DNA of 19,758 nucleotides from DATDQA01 sp035292505 (GCA_035292505.1 DATDQA010000123.1:1-19758), one strand, 5' to 3'; positions 8,724 through 16,638 are shown, numbered from the stretch's first letter. Program-made: numbers and translations. Notes: generated from the letters alone by a model not told the origin.

Positions 8724-8755
8724 TAAAGATAATACGGATTTTTAATAAGGACAAA
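8724..8755 (-). promoter_or_regulatory. Likely promoter of the small exported protein (TTTG - N20 - TATCTTTA)
   Basis: Read on the minus strand there is a TTTG (8752-8755), a 20-bp spacer, and TATCTTTA (8724-8731). The Bacteroidota primary-sigma consensus is a TTTG/TTG -33 box and TAnnTTTG -7 box about 19-21 bp apart, so only the last base of the -7 box deviates. The leader to the ATG at 8680 would be roughly 35-40 nt. Confidence 0.5.
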
Positions 8756-8765
8756 TATGTCCTTA
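8746..8765. promoter_or_regulatory. Perfect 8-bp dyad TAAGGACA-N4-TGTCCTTA, candidate operator
   Basis: The two arms (8746-8753 and 8758-8765) are exact reverse complements around AATA. The dyad covers the presumed -33 box of the downstream exported-protein gene, the position expected for a repressor. The size and A/T-rich centre suit a dimeric winged-helix repressor, but no regulator gene is in the window and the binding protein is unknown. Confidence 0.55.
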
Positions 8766-8887
8766 AATATTTAATGAGAATCGACCCCCAATCTGACCGG
8801 TTGAACGAAGGGGATGGAGAGACTACTCTGCAGTGAGGGATGTGTGTAGAAAAAGCGGACAGAAACATGGACAAGGGGCTGTGAAAT

Positions 8888-9271
8888 CTAATGCGATAGG
8901 CTAGCCCGCTTGTGGTTACTGAAAAAATTGAAATACACTGTTAACAATATTACCATGAGGAAAGTAAAAAGGGTCACCATATCCACGATTTTCGGATCGA
9001 AGTCCATCCCCGTGATCTTATCTGCGAAATATTTGATGAAGGAATTGGGAAGGTTAGTCTCACTGAGCTTTTGCTTTACCTCCCAATGCCAGTCGGTAAG
9101 AAAGCAATATCCCCAGCCATACCAGATACCGAGCAAAAACCATGAGATGCCTGTGGCTGTCACCACGATGAGATGCACTTTCCTCGTCTTGCTCCAGATC
9201 CATCCGGAGAGGTTAAATCCAATGATGGCGAGATGGAGGAAAGTGAAAACGATATCGAGGAGTGTAAGCAT
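8888..9271 (-). CDS. DUF2784-type small membrane protein
   Basis: A 127-residue protein starting at the ATG at 9271; a TTG 18 bp further out is possible but less likely. It opens with a hydrophobic helix (LLDIVFTFLHLAIIGFNL), has two middle helices around HLIVVTATGISWFLLGIWYG, then the CFLTDWHWEVKQKL block and LPNSFIKYFADKITG, and a last helix (VTLFTFLMVILLTVYF). The (C)xLTDWHWxVK signature is what I associate with DUF2784. The function of the family is unknown. It sits 207 bp upstream of the exported-protein gene on the same strand, but the dyad promoter between them argues for separate transcription. Confidence 0.8.
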   Translation of the reverse strand: MLTLLDIVFTFLHLAIIGFNLSGWIWSKTRKVHLIVVTATGISWFLLGIWYGWGYCFLTDWHWEVKQKLSETNLPNSFIKYFADKITGMDFDPKIVDMVTLFTFLMVILLTVYFNFFSNHKRASLSH

Positions 9272-9369
9272 GGCAGGTGTCCTGCTCAAATGTTACGAGA
9301 ATTTATGCACACTGATTGCTTTTGCAATTTCATTACGAAACAAAGACAGCCGTATCTGAGATACATCAT

Positions 9370-9624
9370 TTATTCAGATGGTTCATTTGGCAGGTTTCGT
9401 AAATTCTTAATATATCTGGCCTCATTAAAAGGCTTTAGATATTTCATGACTTCGAAGAGTTCAACCATGACGCATTGACCAATAAGCTGTTTCGTCTCAA
9501 CGTCACTAAAACCCATCTGTGTCAACCTGTCATGGGTGATGCGTGTCTCTGCCGGATCATTTTGCCTGATCTGGTTATCTATGATCTGTAGTATTTGCTC
9601 TCTGAGAATCTTGTTGACTTTCAT
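9370..9624 (-). CDS. Small acidic-to-neutral helical protein, unrecognised
   Basis: An 84-residue protein from the ATG at 9624. The frame is open further upstream to a GTG at 9753, but that part (residues rich in Cys, Gly, Trp and Tyr) looks unlike the remainder and is probably untranslated. The body is helical, with the pattern TRITHDRLTQMGFSDVETKQLIGQCVMVELFEVMKYLKPFNEARYIKNLRNLP. Similar short C-terminal modules (a YxRL..xG...eA..li..v...E.fev......f...RY...L..LP pattern) occur as stand-alone small proteins in several bacterial phyla, from memory. I cannot name the family or function. An 81-bp gap with no clear promoter separates it from the DUF2784 gene start. Confidence 0.65.
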   Translation of the reverse strand: MKVNKILREQILQIIDNQIRQNDPAETRITHDRLTQMGFSDVETKQLIGQCVMVELFEVMKYLKPFNEARYIKNLRNLPNEPSE

Positions 9625-9860
9625 TGACTTTGCAGGTTGATAGCATCCGTGATATTGACTGGACATAACCCAAACCCTAAATAAAGATGTCAAAAACCCG
9701 CCACATCGCACGCCGACGTAGACCAACGCTGCCTCCTTCGTGGACTTGATCACCTTTGTTCTTTGCGGTGACCCTTCGCCGCTCCAAGAGACCCTTGGGC
9801 CGAAGCTCGCTACACGGTTATTTTCTTCACACTTATTGCCGTAGCTCAGGGGAAGGCGAG
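9625..9860. other. Gene-poor, unexplained intergenic stretch
   Basis: No convincing gene. Frames are open in places on both strands (9624-9753 minus; 9756-9989 plus) but the translations are rich in Arg, Ser, Pro and Cys and resemble no family. The base composition is more GC-rich than the flanks around 9690-9860. It contains a near-repeat pair, GAGACCCTTGGG (about 9788-9799) and GGGAGTCCCTTGG (about 9926-9938). It may be a dispersed non-coding repeat or a decayed gene. Confidence 0.4.
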
Positions 9861-9924
9861 TCTCACCCTCTCACCCTCTCACCCTCTCACCTTCTCACCC
9901 TCTCACCCTCTCACCCTCTCACCC
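9861..9924. repeat. Octamer tandem array (TCTCACCC) x8
   Basis: Eight contiguous 8-bp units, all TCTCACCC except the fourth (TCTCACCT). It lies 5' of the OmpH-like lipoprotein gene, about 40 bp upstream of its likely -7 box. It is unrelated in sequence to the arrays elsewhere in the window. Confidence 0.95.
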
Positions 9925-9964
9925 AGGGAGTCCCTTGGACACATTCCTCTCTCACTGCCATGAT

Positions 9965-9972
9965 TATCTTTG
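9965..9972 (+). promoter_or_regulatory. TAnnTTTG -7 box of the OmpH-like lipoprotein gene
   Basis: TATCTTTG matches the Bacteroidota -7 consensus exactly and lies 27 bp before the ATG at 10000. The expected -33 TTG is not at ideal spacing; the nearest, at 9935-9937, is 27 bp away. Transcription would start near 9977-9980, downstream of the TTG at 9970, which supports the ATG at 10000 as the true start. Confidence 0.5.
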
Positions 9973-9999
9973 ACCTGTTATTCAATTAAAAACCATTTC

Positions 10000-10590
10000 A
10001 TGAAGATTCTGAACCTGTTCTTATTTGGTATTGGTATGCTCTCGATGATCTCCTGTGCTCCCAAAAATGATGCTGGTCAGGATGAAGATGACTCTACCGC
10101 CGGTCTTAAAATTGTCTATATAAACGGTGACTCCATCCTTCATAATTATAGTGAGTTCCGTTCAGCCTCCGAAAATATGGAGGAGAAACAACGGAATGCG
10201 GAAGAGATTTTACAAATCAAAGGTGCAGAACTTGAGAAAGAAATAATGGCGTATCAACGCAAAGCACAAGCCGGGATTCTTTCCAGGAATGAAATGGAAG
10301 TGCAGGAGAGAAGGCTAGGAGCGAAGCAGCAAGCGTTACTTAATGAACGCGACCAGATGACGGATTCCCTTCTATCGGAGACAACCGAAATCAATGACCG
10401 TCTTCAAAAGATCATCAAAGAGAAACTCGAAGAGATCAAAAAACAGGAAGGCTACGACTTTATTCTCAATTATGCTGAAGGCGGTCAAATCCTCATTGCC
10501 GATGAAAAGCACGATATCACGGTGCGTGTATTGGAGGCATTAAATAAAGGCGCAGGGAAGGATACGATGAAAAAGGACTCGATGCAGTAG
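10000..10590 (+). CDS. OmpH/Skp-like periplasmic chaperone, predicted lipoprotein
   Basis: A 196-residue protein of the OmpH (Skp) type, which holds unfolded outer-membrane proteins in the periplasm. The first 19 residues, MKILNLFLFGIGMLSMISC, form a lipoprotein signal with a plausible lipobox (MISC), so the mature protein would be lipid-anchored at Cys19, followed by an acidic linker (GQDEDD). A beta-strand KIVYINGDSIL precedes a long charged coiled coil from about residue 60 to 150, and the protein closes with the family-type YDFILNYAEGGQILIADEKHDIT strand pair. Classical Skp is a soluble trimer; the lipid anchor is a Bacteroidota variation. The ATG at 10000 is preferred over the TTG at 9970 because only it gives a clean signal. 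It is monocistronic, since the neighbours point the other way or are separated by arrays. Confidence 0.88.
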   Translation: MKILNLFLFGIGMLSMISCAPKNDAGQDEDDSTAGLKIVYINGDSILHNYSEFRSASENMEEKQRNAEEILQIKGAELEKEIMAYQRKAQAGILSRNEMEVQERRLGAKQQALLNERDQMTDSLLSETTEINDRLQKIIKEKLEEIKKQEGYDFILNYAEGGQILIADEKHDITVRVLEALNKGAGKDTMKKDSMQ

Positions 10591-10594
10591 GGGT

Positions 10595-10691
10595 TCTGCT
10601 CTTTGCTCTCTGCTCTTTGCCCTCTGCTCTCTGCTCTATGCTCTCTGCTCTATGCTCTTTGCCCTCTGCTCTCTGCTCTCTGCCCTCTGCC
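10595..10691. repeat. Heptamer tandem array (TCTGCTC) overlapping the 3' end of the glycosidase-like gene
   Basis: Thirteen 7-bp units plus a partial one, with variants TCTGCTC, TTTGCTC, TATGCTC, TTTGCCC and TCTGCCC. It fills the convergent gap between the lipoprotein gene and the minus-strand glycosidase-like gene and supplies the last 13 codons and the stop of the latter. The stop TAG is created by a TATGCTC variant. Because seven is not a multiple of three, copy-number change would shift the frame. Confidence 0.92.
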
Positions 10692-11801
10692 TATTTCCGC
10701 GATCGCAATCCCTGATTCCCCCGCTACCGTATAAAGCAGGTATGTCTTTCCGTCTTCCTTGAAAATAGCCGGATCCCGCAGTTCTCTGACTGGTACTCGT
10801 ACAGCTCCGCTTTGAGAAGACCTGAGAGGCAGGTTCGCCCCTTCATAGCTGAGTTCAGGCTTCAATATCATTAACGGTGGAGTGGGTATCCATTCATTCC
10901 AGTCCTCTGTGAGTACAATTTTTGAAAGAAGGATGGATTCAGGCCGGTCCCCGATCCTGGAGTAGAGCACATGTAATATCCCGTCTTCCAATGAGACGGC
11001 ACAATGTCTCAGCATAGAAGGGTTTTGAATTTTGAGAAAAGGATTCGGCCCTTCGTCAAATTTGGATACGCCATCTCCCGATCGATACATGACGCCAAGG
11101 CGGGCAATAGCATAGTAAGTATGATCCCATTGAAATACCCTGAAATAAGCCCCACCAAGGAACTCTCTCCCAGTATTGAAGACGATTCCGTTTGGAGACG
11201 AAGCACGCAGTGTTACTTGCATGTAGTTTTTTCTATCCGCTGAGGAGCCACCAGTAAAAACCATGCAGTGGAAATACATGATCAATTCTCTTTTCTCATG
11301 ATCGACATGTACATCGGGAGATGCCAGGTGTTTGAGATTTGAGAATTCCGTAGATGGAAATTCATTGCAGATGCATTCATCCAGGCCCAGAACACCAGGT
11401 GTGTAGATCGTCCAGGGACCGGCGAGATTATCTGCATACGCAAGACGAAGATAATTTCCGTGGTGGTGTGCAAAGTAGAGGTAGTATCTACCTAATGGAT
11501 GATTCACCCAATCCGGTACCCTGATCAGCGAAGGTCCATTGATATTGTCACCATGCCCGGGTGGTAACATATCAGGCCTGATGATAGGATTGGAGTCGCA
11601 TCGCGTTGCATATTCAGGTTTACGGCGAAAGATGCGAAGGAGGTTCAAAGTCCAGGAATCAGGATTCAGAATATAGTTTATTAAAATACAACGAATGAAG
11701 AAGCTACCTGCAAACAGAGAACGGCAAGAAGCGAATAGCTTTTTGATTTTACCCTCCAAAGTCGTCGAAGGCAATATTCTCCTGTGGTACACCGAGTTCA
11801 T
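10650..11801 (-). CDS. Five-bladed beta-propeller glycosidase-like protein (GH43/GH32-type fold)
   Basis: A putative carbohydrate-active protein of the arabinanase/levansucrase/invertase fold. The conserved core starts near residue 66 (CDSNPIIRPDMLPPG) and shows propeller blades: GPSLIRVPDW...YYLYFAHHHGNYLRLAYADNLAGPW, then LASPDVHVDHEKRELIMYFHC, YAIARLGVMYRS, and the closing RELRDPAIFKEDGKTYLLYTVAGESGIAIAEI. Acidic residues in SPDVHVD and RDPAIF are the likely active-site candidates; activity is unproven. The ATG at 11801 lies inside nqrF (53-bp overlap), and residues 1-60 look poorly conserved; a TTG at 11648 or 11759 is an alternative start. The final 13 residues (GRGQRAESRGQRA) come from the heptamer repeat. 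It is last in the nqr transcript direction, with no obvious functional link. Confidence 0.78.
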   Translation of the reverse strand: MNSVYHRRILPSTTLEGKIKKLFASCRSLFAGSFFIRCILINYILNPDSWTLNLLRIFRRKPEYATRCDSNPIIRPDMLPPGHGDNINGPSLIRVPDWVNHPLGRYYLYFAHHHGNYLRLAYADNLAGPWTIYTPGVLGLDECICNEFPSTEFSNLKHLASPDVHVDHEKRELIMYFHCMVFTGGSSADRKNYMQVTLRASSPNGIVFNTGREFLGGAYFRVFQWDHTYYAIARLGVMYRSGDGVSKFDEGPNPFLKIQNPSMLRHCAVSLEDGILHVLYSRIGDRPESILLSKIVLTEDWNEWIPTPPLMILKPELSYEGANLPLRSSQSGAVRVPVRELRDPAIFKEDGKTYLLYTVAGESGIAIAEIGRGQRAESRGQRA

Positions 11802-13071
11802 CGAGCATCTTGATCACTGCTGCATTCATCAGCGGAGGACCACAGAAATAGTATTCGATCTCTTCAGGTTCGGGATGACTCTTCAGATAATGATCATACA
11901 GGACCTGGTGAATAAATCCGGTGAAACCTTCTCCCTCCGGATCGTCGATACTCTTCTTCGGTACCCAGGTATCTTCTGGCAGGGCAGCAGAGAGTGCGAT
12001 ATGAAATTTGAAATTCGGGAAATGCTTTTCAATTTCGCGGAACTGGTTTACATAAAACAACTCGCGTTTTGAACGACCGCCATACCAGTATGATACTTTG
12101 CGGTTTGTTTCTTTCAGAGTATGAAACATATGGAAGAGATGCGAGCGTAATGGTGCCATTCCTGCGCCACCACCGATATAGACCATTTCTTTGCCGGTAT
12201 CCTTGATAAAGAATTCTCCGTAGGGTCCTGAGATTGTGCATTTGTCTCCCGGTTTCAATCCAAATGTGTACGATGAACATACGCCTGGATTTACGGCAAG
12301 CCAGTTATTTGTTTTTTTATCCCAGGGTGGGGTAGCAATACGGATGTTGAGTTTTACAATGTTTCCTTCAGCAGGATGGTTGGCCATGGAATATGCTCTG
12401 AATTGTAGTTCGGGGTTTACCATTTTCAGATCCCAGAGTTTCCATTGATCCCATTCCGCTTTGAATTTGTCAGGAGTCTCGTGAAATTCCGGGTGGGCAG
12501 TGATATCAAAATCACGAAAATTGACAGTAACCTCTGGCACATCAATCTGTATATATCCACCTGGCTTAAAATCCAGTTTCTCACCCTCCGGAAGTCTTAC
12601 GATAAACTCTTTGATAAAAGAAGCGACGTTATAGTTGGAGGTGACTTCACATTCCCATTTTTTAATGCCGAAGACTTCTTCAGGTACACGGATTTCCATA
12701 TCCTGGCGCACTTTCACCTGGCATGCGAGGCGCATATGTTCTTTCACTTCTTTTCTTGTAAGGTGATTGAGTTCTGTTGGGAGTACGTCTCCTCCACCAG
12801 AGTCGATATAGCATTCGCACATTGCACAAGTACCTCCACCTCCGCAAGCTGATGGCAGGAAGATTTTTTCTGATGAAAGTGTGTTCAGCAAATTACTTCC
12901 GGGCTTTACCAGGAGCGGCTTTTCCACTTCCCCATTAATAATAATTTTCACATCCCCTTGCGCGACAAGTTTCTTTTGAGCAATAAGCAATCCATAGGAC
13001 ATGGAAAGAAGCAACACAGAAAAGGCCACAACTCCCCAGATGACAAACCACAAATCAATGAGAAAAAACAT
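11749..13071 (-). CDS. nqrF: Na+-translocating NADH:quinone reductase subunit F
   Basis: The electron-input subunit, which oxidises NADH. At 440 residues it has normal length. One N-terminal helix (residues 3-30) anchors it in the membrane. A 2Fe-2S ferredoxin domain carries Cys76, Cys82, Cys85 and Cys117 (SACGGGGTCAMC...LACQ). The FAD-binding domain contains RAYSMAN (225-231), and the NADH-binding domain contains IGGGAGMAPLRSH and YYFCGPPLMN, ending in the usual FDDFGG. It is the last nqr gene, 21 bp after nqrE, and its end is overlapped by the glycosidase-like ORF. The apbE flavin transferase that attaches FMN to NqrB and NqrC is not in the window. Confidence 0.98.
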   Translation of the reverse strand: MFFLIDLWFVIWGVVAFSVLLLSMSYGLLIAQKKLVAQGDVKIIINGEVEKPLLVKPGSNLLNTLSSEKIFLPSACGGGGTCAMCECYIDSGGGDVLPTELNHLTRKEVKEHMRLACQVKVRQDMEIRVPEEVFGIKKWECEVTSNYNVASFIKEFIVRLPEGEKLDFKPGGYIQIDVPEVTVNFRDFDITAHPEFHETPDKFKAEWDQWKLWDLKMVNPELQFRAYSMANHPAEGNIVKLNIRIATPPWDKKTNNWLAVNPGVCSSYTFGLKPGDKCTISGPYGEFFIKDTGKEMVYIGGGAGMAPLRSHLFHMFHTLKETNRKVSYWYGGRSKRELFYVNQFREIEKHFPNFKFHIALSAALPEDTWVPKKSIDDPEGEGFTGFIHQVLYDHYLKSHPEPEEIEYYFCGPPLMNAAVIKMLDELGVPQENIAFDDFGG

Positions 13072-13092
13072 GTATTGATAAAATTAAGAGAG

Positions 13093-13716
13093 TCAGTTTC
13101 CAAGTGCCGTTTGTTCAAAATAGGTTGCGGGGTTGATACCCATCAGGCTCATGAAGGCGACCCCCATGAGTCCCGTGATGATAAATGCAATCCCAAGTCC
13201 GCGTAACGGTGCCGGGATCTGTGCATATTTCAATTTTTCACGAATCGCAGCAAGAAGGACGATCGCAAGAGCCCACCCTACACCAGAACCAAAACCATAT
13301 GTTACGGATTCCATGAAGTTATATTCACGCGCAACCATAAACAACGCTGCTCCAAGGATCGCACAATTGACAGTGATCAGGGGTAGAAAAATACCAAGCG
13401 CATTGTAAAGGCCTGGAGAGTATTTCTCAACAGCCATCTCTACCAATTGGACTGATGCTGCAATGCTCGCAATAAATAAGATGAACCGCAGAAACGTCAA
13501 ATCCATTTTGAATATTCCCCTGGGACCCAGGATGAGTTCACTAATGACCCAATTGATCGGGACAGTCAGGATCAATACAAAAATGACGGCAATGCCAAGA
13601 CCGACAGCAGTCTTCACACTTTTGGAGACAGCGAGATAAGAGCACATCCCCAGGAAATACGCCAGCACCATATTCTCGATGAAGGCGGATTTTATAAAGA
13701 TATTGAGGAGGTCCAT
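13093..13716 (-). CDS. nqrE: Na+-translocating NADH:quinone reductase subunit E
   Basis: Integral membrane subunit of 207 residues with six predicted helices, paired with NqrD in an inverted-topology arrangement. Cys25 (LGMCSYLAV) and Cys118 (ITVNCAILGAA) correspond to the cysteines that, with two from NqrD, hold the membrane-embedded iron-sulfur centre carrying electrons from NqrF to NqrC. The TVNCAILG and GFGSGVGWALAIVLLAAIREK segments are characteristic. The gap to nqrD is 57 bp of A/T-rich low-complexity sequence. Confidence 0.98.
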   Translation of the reverse strand: MDLLNIFIKSAFIENMVLAYFLGMCSYLAVSKSVKTAVGLGIAVIFVLILTVPINWVISELILGPRGIFKMDLTFLRFILFIASIAASVQLVEMAVEKYSPGLYNALGIFLPLITVNCAILGAALFMVAREYNFMESVTYGFGSGVGWALAIVLLAAIREKLKYAQIPAPLRGLGIAFIITGLMGVAFMSLMGINPATYFEQTALGN

Positions 13717-13773
13717 TTTGATTAATTGATTAAATTATTTAATTATTTATCATTCATCAACAATCGTTCATTC

Positions 13774-14481
13774 TCATGACACGTCTACAAGCTTCGGATT
13801 CATCGTCCTGTGTATCCAGATAATAATGGCAACCAAAAACAACGCGGCTGCGGGTAAGACCATCAAACCATTCGGTTGATACCACCTCAGCCAGGAAAGC
13901 TCAGTGGTATTCAGCAGAAATTCGGGTGTGGCCCCGATAATTTTATAACCGGCGATGGCACCACGTCCAAAGAATTCTCTGACGATCCCCAATACTACAA
14001 GGATCACTCCGTAACCAAGACCGTTGCCAATTCCATCGAGGAAAGCACGCCATGGTCTATTTGCCATTGCAAATGCTTCGAGCCGTCCCATGACAATACA
14101 GTTCGTGATGATCAGACCGATGAACACGGAAAGCTGTTTCCAGATAGGGTACGAGTATGCCTTAAGGATTTGTTCTATGACAGTCACAAGTGCTGCAATC
14201 ACAACCAATTGAACAATCATCCGGATTTGTTTGGGTATGCCTTTGCGCAGGAGTGAGACTGTCAGGTTTGAGAATCCGGTTACCAGGACGACGGAGATGG
14301 CCATGATCACCGCAGGTTTGACCAGCGTAGTCACAGCAAGTGCAGAACAGATGCCAAGGATTTGTACCGTGATCGGGTTATTGGAGTCTATCGGCTCAGT
14401 AACCAGCTTCTTTTCCTTTTTGCTCCACCACCTTTCTTTCTCTTTTACTGCCGGTGCCGGAGCTACAGCCATATCTTCCAT
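13774..14481 (-). CDS. nqrD: Na+-translocating NADH:quinone reductase subunit D
   Basis: Integral membrane subunit of 235 residues. The cluster-binding cysteines are Cys45 (LGICSALAVTT) and Cys128 (ITNCIVMGRLEAF); their 83-residue spacing equals that of the Vibrio cholerae Cys29/Cys112 pair. The cytoplasmic N-terminus is about 16 residues longer than in Vibrio (charged KEKERWWSKKEKK). The GNGLGYGVILVVLGIVREFFG block is typical. The gap to nqrC is 40 bp. Confidence 0.98.
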   Translation of the reverse strand: MEDMAVAPAPAVKEKERWWSKKEKKLVTEPIDSNNPITVQILGICSALAVTTLVKPAVIMAISVVLVTGFSNLTVSLLRKGIPKQIRMIVQLVVIAALVTVIEQILKAYSYPIWKQLSVFIGLIITNCIVMGRLEAFAMANRPWRAFLDGIGNGLGYGVILVVLGIVREFFGRGAIAGYKIIGATPEFLLNTTELSWLRWYQPNGLMVLPAAALFLVAIIIWIHRTMNPKLVDVS

Positions 14482-14521
14482 GATAGTGATGATATAAGTT
14501 TACAACTTAAAAAAGTATCTT

Positions 14522-15232
14522 CTATTTCGTTTTCAACGATTCAAAATACGGGAGATATGGCGCGATGCCTTTGTACAACATGTCATGCACCCCCCGCGAC
14601 GTAATGGTGGCACCTGAAATACCATCTACTTCATGTGCTTTTCTTTTCACTCCACCCTTGACCACGCCGACCGACACATACTTTGGTCCTTCAAAGATCG
14701 TTTTGCCCTGAAATTGTCTGCTGAAATTAGGATTGTCTTTGATCTCCGCGCCCAGGCCGGGTGTCTCTGCTGCATGCCCAAACGATGTACCGACTATTGT
14801 ATTAAAATCGTCTGCCAGTGCAATATATCCCCAGATCTTATCCCAAAGTCCATTACCCCGGACAGTCATGAGGTAGATATTGCCTTTCTCACCTTTATAC
14901 ACGAACAAAGGGTATTTCCTATCGGCCAGTGGCTTTTTATCTTCAGCAGCGACATCGATATCCTCTGCTTTCACGTCCTCCACCGTTTTTCCTGTGGCAT
15001 CGAGGGTGATCTGTTCTACTTTGGTATCAAAGAGGGCCAGGATTTCTTTATCCTTGAGTTTGGACGGATCCTGTCCAAGCTGATCTTTGATCGCGGAAAG
15101 AATATCCTTTTTGTTATAGACTTCTTCATTGGCGATATGGCGAGGATGCAATATATTCACCACAAAGGCCAGTACCACCGCCGTGATCAACGACATGATA
15201 AGCGTATACAGGAGGATATATCGATTATTCAT
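14522..15232 (-). CDS. nqrC: Na+-translocating NADH:quinone reductase subunit C (FMN-binding)
   Basis: Periplasm-facing flavoprotein subunit of 236 residues with one N-terminal helix (residues 6-27). The covalent FMN site is the SGAT motif at 206-209 (GISGATITS), with Thr209 the expected phosphoester attachment point. ETPGLGAEI (156-164) is the conserved flavin-pocket segment. Its ATG lies inside the end of nqrB (8-bp overlap, 15225-15232), which suggests translational coupling of the two FMN subunits. Confidence 0.98.
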   Translation of the reverse strand: MNNRYILLYTLIMSLITAVVLAFVVNILHPRHIANEEVYNKKDILSAIKDQLGQDPSKLKDKEILALFDTKVEQITLDATGKTVEDVKAEDIDVAAEDKKPLADRKYPLFVYKGEKGNIYLMTVRGNGLWDKIWGYIALADDFNTIVGTSFGHAAETPGLGAEIKDNPNFSRQFQGKTIFEGPKYVSVGVVKGGVKRKAHEVDGISGATITSRGVHDMLYKGIAPYLPYFESLKTK

Positions 15233-16475
15233 GGCGCAGCCTTTTCTTCATGTTTGACTCAAGTATAAAATGATCGATCAAGGGTGCAAACGAATTCATA
15301 AACAATATCGAAAGCATCCAACCTTCAGGATACGCCGGATTCATCACGCGGATAATCAAGCCTATTGAACCGATTAATAACCCATAAATCCACTTGCCTT
15401 TGTTCGTACCCGCCGCCGTCACAGGATCTGTCGCCATAAAGGCCATTGCGAAGAAAAAGCTACCCAGGTAGAAATGATAATACCAGGGCAGATCCATAAA
15501 GACATTCACACCCCACGCATTCAGAAGCATCGCTGTTCCCGCCATACCTATCATCATCCCTACCATCACCCGCCAACTGGCGATGCCGGTTCCAATCAGA
15601 AAGAGCGCCCCGACCAGGATTAAAGGCTTCGATGTTTCACCAACCGACCCGGGAATTGCACCCCACCAGAGTTGCCCAGGTGAATAATGTTGTGTTACTT
15701 TCTCCCAACCTCCTTCATATGCCAGAGCCAAAGGTGTCGCGCCGCTATAACCATCCACCACTGTCAACGACGCATCAAAAGTACTCCAGCCGAATCGTTC
15801 AAAAATCGCATTGAAAAATCCCGTTTGCCACCAACCATAATCTACTGCAGCTCCCGGTGTGACACTCTCCAATCCTGCGACCCATACCTGGTCACCTGAA
15901 ATCGTCCCAGGATATGCAAAAAAGACAAATACTCTTGAAAGCAGTGCGATATTCCAGATATTCATTCCAGTCCCTCCAAAAGCTTCTTTTCCAATAATCA
16001 CTGCGAAGGCGACCGATAAGCATAAAATCCATATCGGAATATCCGGAGGCATGATCAATGGGATCAGCGCACCTGTCACGAGGAAGCCCTCTTCTATACC
16101 ATGCCCTTTCCTTGAAGCAAAGTAAAACTCAATGCCAAGACCCACGAGGTAAGTCCAGATAAAAATCGGGACGATCTTCGTGAGACCATAGGCAATTTTC
16201 AGGTGTAAGGCTTCAAAATAACCGGTATTGATTCCCAGTGCCAGGAAGTGTTGATGCCCGACGTTCCAAGTTCCAAAAATGTAGCACAGCTGCAATGCAA
16301 TAACAACATAAATCATCGTGCGCTTCAGATCCATCCCGTCACGAATATGGACGCCACCTTTCGTGACCGTATTCGGCACATACAGGAACGTAAAGAACCC
16401 ATCATACAACGTATGCAGAAAAGGATGTTTGGCTTTATCCGGTTCGAGTTTCTTTATCCGATCGATCAGTTTCAT
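15225..16475 (-). CDS. nqrB: Na+-translocating NADH:quinone reductase subunit B (FMN- and riboflavin-binding)
   Basis: The main membrane subunit and Na+-channel component, 416 residues with about ten helices. The covalent FMN site is SGAT at 244-247 (DGYSGATPLA), with Thr247 the attachment residue. Other family blocks seen are GKEAFGGTGMNIWNIALLSRVFVFFAYPG (163-190) and FMATDPVTAAGTNKGKWIYG near the C-terminus. The gap to nqrA is 163 bp, unusually wide for this operon, and contains an 11-bp tandem array. Confidence 0.98.
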   Translation of the reverse strand: MKLIDRIKKLEPDKAKHPFLHTLYDGFFTFLYVPNTVTKGGVHIRDGMDLKRTMIYVVIALQLCYIFGTWNVGHQHFLALGINTGYFEALHLKIAYGLTKIVPIFIWTYLVGLGIEFYFASRKGHGIEEGFLVTGALIPLIMPPDIPIWILCLSVAFAVIIGKEAFGGTGMNIWNIALLSRVFVFFAYPGTISGDQVWVAGLESVTPGAAVDYGWWQTGFFNAIFERFGWSTFDASLTVVDGYSGATPLALAYEGGWEKVTQHYSPGQLWWGAIPGSVGETSKPLILVGALFLIGTGIASWRVMVGMMIGMAGTAMLLNAWGVNVFMDLPWYYHFYLGSFFFAMAFMATDPVTAAGTNKGKWIYGLLIGSIGLIIRVMNPAYPEGWMLSILFMNSFAPLIDHFILESNMKKRLRHE

Positions 16476-16563
16476 TTCTAAGTGGTCTCTAAGTAGCTTC
16501 TAAGTGGCTTGTAAGTGGCTTGTAAGTGGCTTGTAAGTTGCTTGTAAGTGGCATCTAAGTTGC
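16476..16563. repeat. 11-bp tandem array (TTGTAAGTGGC) between nqrA and nqrB
   Basis: Eight units of TTGTAAGTGGC and near variants (TTCTAAGTGGT, CTCTAAGTAGC, ATCTAAGTTGC), starting directly at the nqrB start codon. The remaining gap to nqrA (16564-16638) has ATTAAAC triplets and a CATCATTCATCACC duplication. It lies inside the operon, so it would be transcribed in the nqr message. Confidence 0.93.
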
Positions 16564-16638
16564 TTGTAGCGTTTTAAACATTAAACATTAAACATTCCTC
16601 TCACCGCCCATCATTCATCACCCATCATTCATGCATTT

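Noticed and set aside
9756..9989. 77-residue plus-strand ORF spanning the TCTCACCC array
   Set aside because: Much of it is a translation of the tandem repeat; there is no coding character.
14633..15268. 211-residue plus-strand ORF opposite nqrC
   Set aside because: It is a shadow of the well-supported nqrC frame and its translation has no family-like features.
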